This document shows positions 4,896-6,911 of a stretch of DNA of 6,911 bases, piece by piece. The notes below the pieces were generated by a model that ran no database searches, was not told the DNA's origin, and saw only the letters and a list, made by a program, of their open reading frames with translations. Both the position numbers and the translations under genes were made by a program. Positions within the stretch are counted from its first letter, which is position 1. Each line of letters opens with the position of its first letter. The DNA is from an uncultured Rhodospirillales bacterium (GTDB lineage: Bacteria; Pseudomonadota; Alphaproteobacteria; Acetobacterales; Acetobacteraceae): the NCBI GenBank assembly GCA_903844785.1, contig CAIMVB010000387.1, positions 1 to 6,911 on the forward strand, written 5' to 3'.

Positions 4896-6911
4896 ATGAC
4901 ATCTTCGCGCCCCATCCCGCCCGGCCGGGAATTGCTGAACAAGGGCAATGAAACGGCCCAGCGCGTGATCGACCAATCCCGCGTCATGTCCGATGTGGTG
5001 GGCCGTCACGCCAAGGCCCTGCCGGCGGCGCTGAACCCCTCGGCCCCGCTGCAAAGCCTGGCCAAGGCTGGCCAAGGGATGATGCGCGCCCCGCAGAATT
5101 TGGCGATGGATGCGGCTTCCTACATGCTGGATGCGGCGCAGCGCAGCTTCCTGTTCTGGGATACGATGCGCGAAGCGGGCAATAACTTCGTGTCCCACGA
5201 ACAGGCCGGCTGCCCGCCTGTGCTGATTTTTGACTTTGAGACCGTGGTGGATGGCCGCAAGCTGAAGCGGCCGGTGAATTACGCGCTGGTGCGCATCACG
5301 CCCCCCGATGACATGCCCCCCAGCAATGATGCGCTGCGGCCCTTTTTGATCATTGACCCGCGCGCCGGCCATGGTTCAGGCATTGGCGGCTTCAAATCAG
5401 ACAGCCAGGTGGGTGTCACGCTGCGCCGCGGGCACCCCGTTTATTTCGTGATCTTCTTCCGCGACCCGGAACCCGGCCAGACCATTCTGGATATCACCGC
5501 GGCCGAGACTGTGTTCCTGAAGCATGTGACGGATGCCCACCCCAAAGCGCCGAAACCGGTTGTGATCGGCAATTGCCAGGGCGGCTGGGCGGTGATGATG
5601 CTGGGCGCTGCTTTGCCCAATCAGCTTGGCGCTTTGGTGCTGAATGGCGCCCCGCTTTCCTATTGGGCGGGCGAAAAGGGCAAGAACCCCATGCGCTATC
5701 TGGGCGGGCTGGCCGGCGGTGGCTGGCCGGCGACGCTGATGGCCGATATGGGCAATGGCCGCTTTGATGGCGCCAATCTGGTCGCGAATTTTGAGGCCCT
5801 GTCGCCAGCCAATACCTGGTTCCGCAAATATTTCGACCTTTACGCCAATGTGGATCAGGAATCTGAACGCTTCCTGGAATTTGAACGCTGGTGGGGCGGC
5901 TATTTCCTGATGAACCGCGATGAAATTCGCTGGATCGTGGAAAACCTTTTTATCGGCAACCGCTTTTCGGCCGGGCAGATTTCCGCAGGTGATGGCCAAA
6001 GCTTCAACATGCGTGAAGTGAAGGCGCCAATCATCGTCTTTGCTTCTGCCGGCGACAATATCACCCCGCCTGGCCAGGCTTTGCGCTGGATTGCCGATGT
6101 CTATCGTGATGAGCGCGAAATAAAATCACTCGGCCAAACCATTGTTTATCTCCTGCATGAGGATATCGGCCATCTTGGCATTTTCGTCTCCGGCAAGGTG
6201 GCGAAGAAGGAACATAGCGAAATCGCCAATACGCTCGACATGATCGAATCAGTGGCGCCTGGGCTCTATGAAATGGTCATCACCAGCCATGAGGGTGATG
6301 AGGATGGCGAATGGCAGGTGGAGTTGGTGGAACGTACCATCGCCCAGGTGAAGGAAGTATCCGGTGAGGCGGAGAACGAAGCCTTCCCCGCCGTCGCGCA
6401 GATTTCCGAATTGAACCAGCATCTGTACGATGTGCTGGTTTCCCCGGTAATCCGTCAATTCAGCACGGAAATGACAGCAGAGACACGCCGGCGCATGAAC
6501 CCGATGCGCTGGCGGCGTTACGCGCTGAGTGACATGAACCCCTTCATGGGACCGGTTTCATCCCTTGCCGGTCTGGCGCGGCAAAATCGCCGCCCCGCCG
6601 CGCCCGAAAATCCCTTCCTGGCTTTTGAGAAAGCCTTCGCTGATACGGTGGAATTTGGCCTGAACGCCTGGCGCGACACGCGCGACGCCATGGTGGAAAT
6701 CGCCTTCCATGGTGTTTATGGAACCCTGAATGCCGCCGGCATGACAGGTGAGGATTACGCGGCAGAAGCCGCGACCGCGCGGGATTCGGTGGCCACCGAT
6801 GCGCCACAACGCGCTGAGGCTGAGGCGAAACTTTCTGTCGGTGGCTATGCGGAGGCAGTGATCCGCATGATGATCCTGCTGGCGGATGCGCGTGGCGCGG
6901 TGCGCCGTTCA
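4896..6911 (+). CDS. DUF3141 protein, PhaC-like alpha/beta hydrolase, 3' end cut by window edge
   Basis: 672 open codons are visible; the family is usually somewhat longer (about 750-800 residues), so the C-terminus is missing. Members are often named poly(3-hydroxyalkanoate) synthetase by similarity, but activity is not established. Residues 1-105 are mostly amphipathic helix and lack a signal peptide. The alpha/beta-hydrolase core (about 108-435) includes DPRAGHGSGIGGFK (154-167), the probable oxyanion region. GNCQGGW (225-231) puts a cysteine, C227, at the nucleophilic elbow in the G-x-C-x-G form used by PHA synthases rather than the serine of lipases. GDNITPP (386-392) supplies D387 and EDIGHLGIF (422-430) supplies H426, completing a Cys-Asp-His triad. 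A helical C-terminal region (about 450-672) includes ENPFLAFEKAFADTVEFGLN, somewhat phasin-like in character. A soluble acyl-thioester-processing enzyme is likely; polymer synthesis is only one option. The gene is divergent from the NIPSNAP gene and has a strong ribosome site. Confidence 0.9.
   Translation, partial: MTSSRPIPPGRELLNKGNETAQRVIDQSRVMSDVVGRHAKALPAALNPSAPLQSLAKAGQGMMRAPQNLAMDAASYMLDAAQRSFLFWDTMREAGNNFVSHEQAGCPPVLIFDFETVVDGRKLKRPVNYALVRITPPDDMPPSNDALRPFLIIDPRAGHGSGIGGFKSDSQVGVTLRRGHPVYFVIFFRDPEPGQTILDITAAETVFLKHVTDAHPKAPKPVVIGNCQGGWAVMMLGAALPNQLGALVLNGAPLSYWAGEKGKNPMRYLGGLAGGGWPATLMADMGNGRFDGANLVANFEALSPANTWFRKYFDLYANVDQESERFLEFERWWGGYFLMNRDEIRWIVENLFIGNRFSAGQISAGDGQSFNMREVKAPIIVFASAGDNITPPGQALRWIADVYRDEREIKSLGQTIVYLLHEDIGHLGIFVSGKVAKKEHSEIANTLDMIESVAPGLYEMVITSHEGDEDGEWQVELVERTIAQVKEVSGEAENEAFPAVAQISELNQHLYDVLVSPVIRQFSTEMTAETRRRMNPMRWRRYALSDMNPFMGPVSSLAGLARQNRRPAAPENPFLAFEKAFADTVEFGLNAWRDTRDAMVEIAFHGVYGTLNAAGMTGEDYAAEAATARDSVATDAPQRAEAEAKLSVGGYAEAVIRMMILLADARGAVRRS

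Noticed and set aside
4812..5999. Minus-strand open frames (186 and 200 codons) opposite the DUF3141 gene
   Set aside because: The plus-strand frame is intact with conserved catalytic motifs and a strong ribosome site. The antisense frames have no family features and are GC-driven.

Overview
The window looks like chromosomal DNA from a GC-rich alphaproteobacterium. An acetobacterial/Rhodospirillales-type host is my best guess, based on GC-rich codon use and on protein families common there (a DUF3141 PhaC-like protein, two-domain NIPSNAP, and an ArnT-like glycosyltransferase beside a GT2-GtrA fusion). The genus cannot be read from the sequence. There are five protein genes and no tRNA, rRNA, CRISPR array, insertion sequence or other sign of recent transfer.

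Left part (1-3902, all minus strand): a compact three-gene unit transcribed right to left. The first gene (start 3902) encodes a soluble PAS / degenerate GGDEF / intact EAL protein, a predicted cyclic-di-GMP phosphodiesterase. Its stop overlaps by one base (TAGTG) the GTG start of a DPM1-like polyprenyl-phosphate glycosyltransferase fused to a GtrA membrane domain. That gene's stop overlaps (GTGA) the GTG start of an ArnT/GT39-like integral membrane glycosyltransferase, which runs off the left edge. The last two form a logical pathway: a sugar is loaded onto a lipid carrier in the cytoplasm, then transferred from it on the periplasmic side. The overlaps suggest all three are translated together, tying a c-di-GMP enzyme to envelope glycan synthesis.

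Middle (3903-4054): a 152-base intergenic stretch with an AT-rich island, the likely promoter of the operon. Beside it is a set of nested, mutually exclusive inverted repeats. Right of that, on the minus strand, lies a single gene (4055-4738) for a protein of two tandem NIPSNAP domains.

Right part (4739-6911): a 157-base divergent control region contains a TTTTGC/GCAAAA dyad and two alternative hairpins immediately before the next start codon. It is followed by a plus-strand gene (4896 to beyond the right edge) for a DUF3141 protein, an alpha/beta-hydrolase relative of polyhydroxyalkanoate synthase with a Cys-Asp-His triad like that of PhaC. Its substrate is unknown.

I see no unmistakable new multi-gene system. 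The parts most worth a second look are the translationally coupled c-di-GMP/glycosyltransferase operon, the degenerate GGDEF module, the competing RNA/DNA hairpins in both intergenic regions, and the PhaC-like enzyme of unknown substrate.
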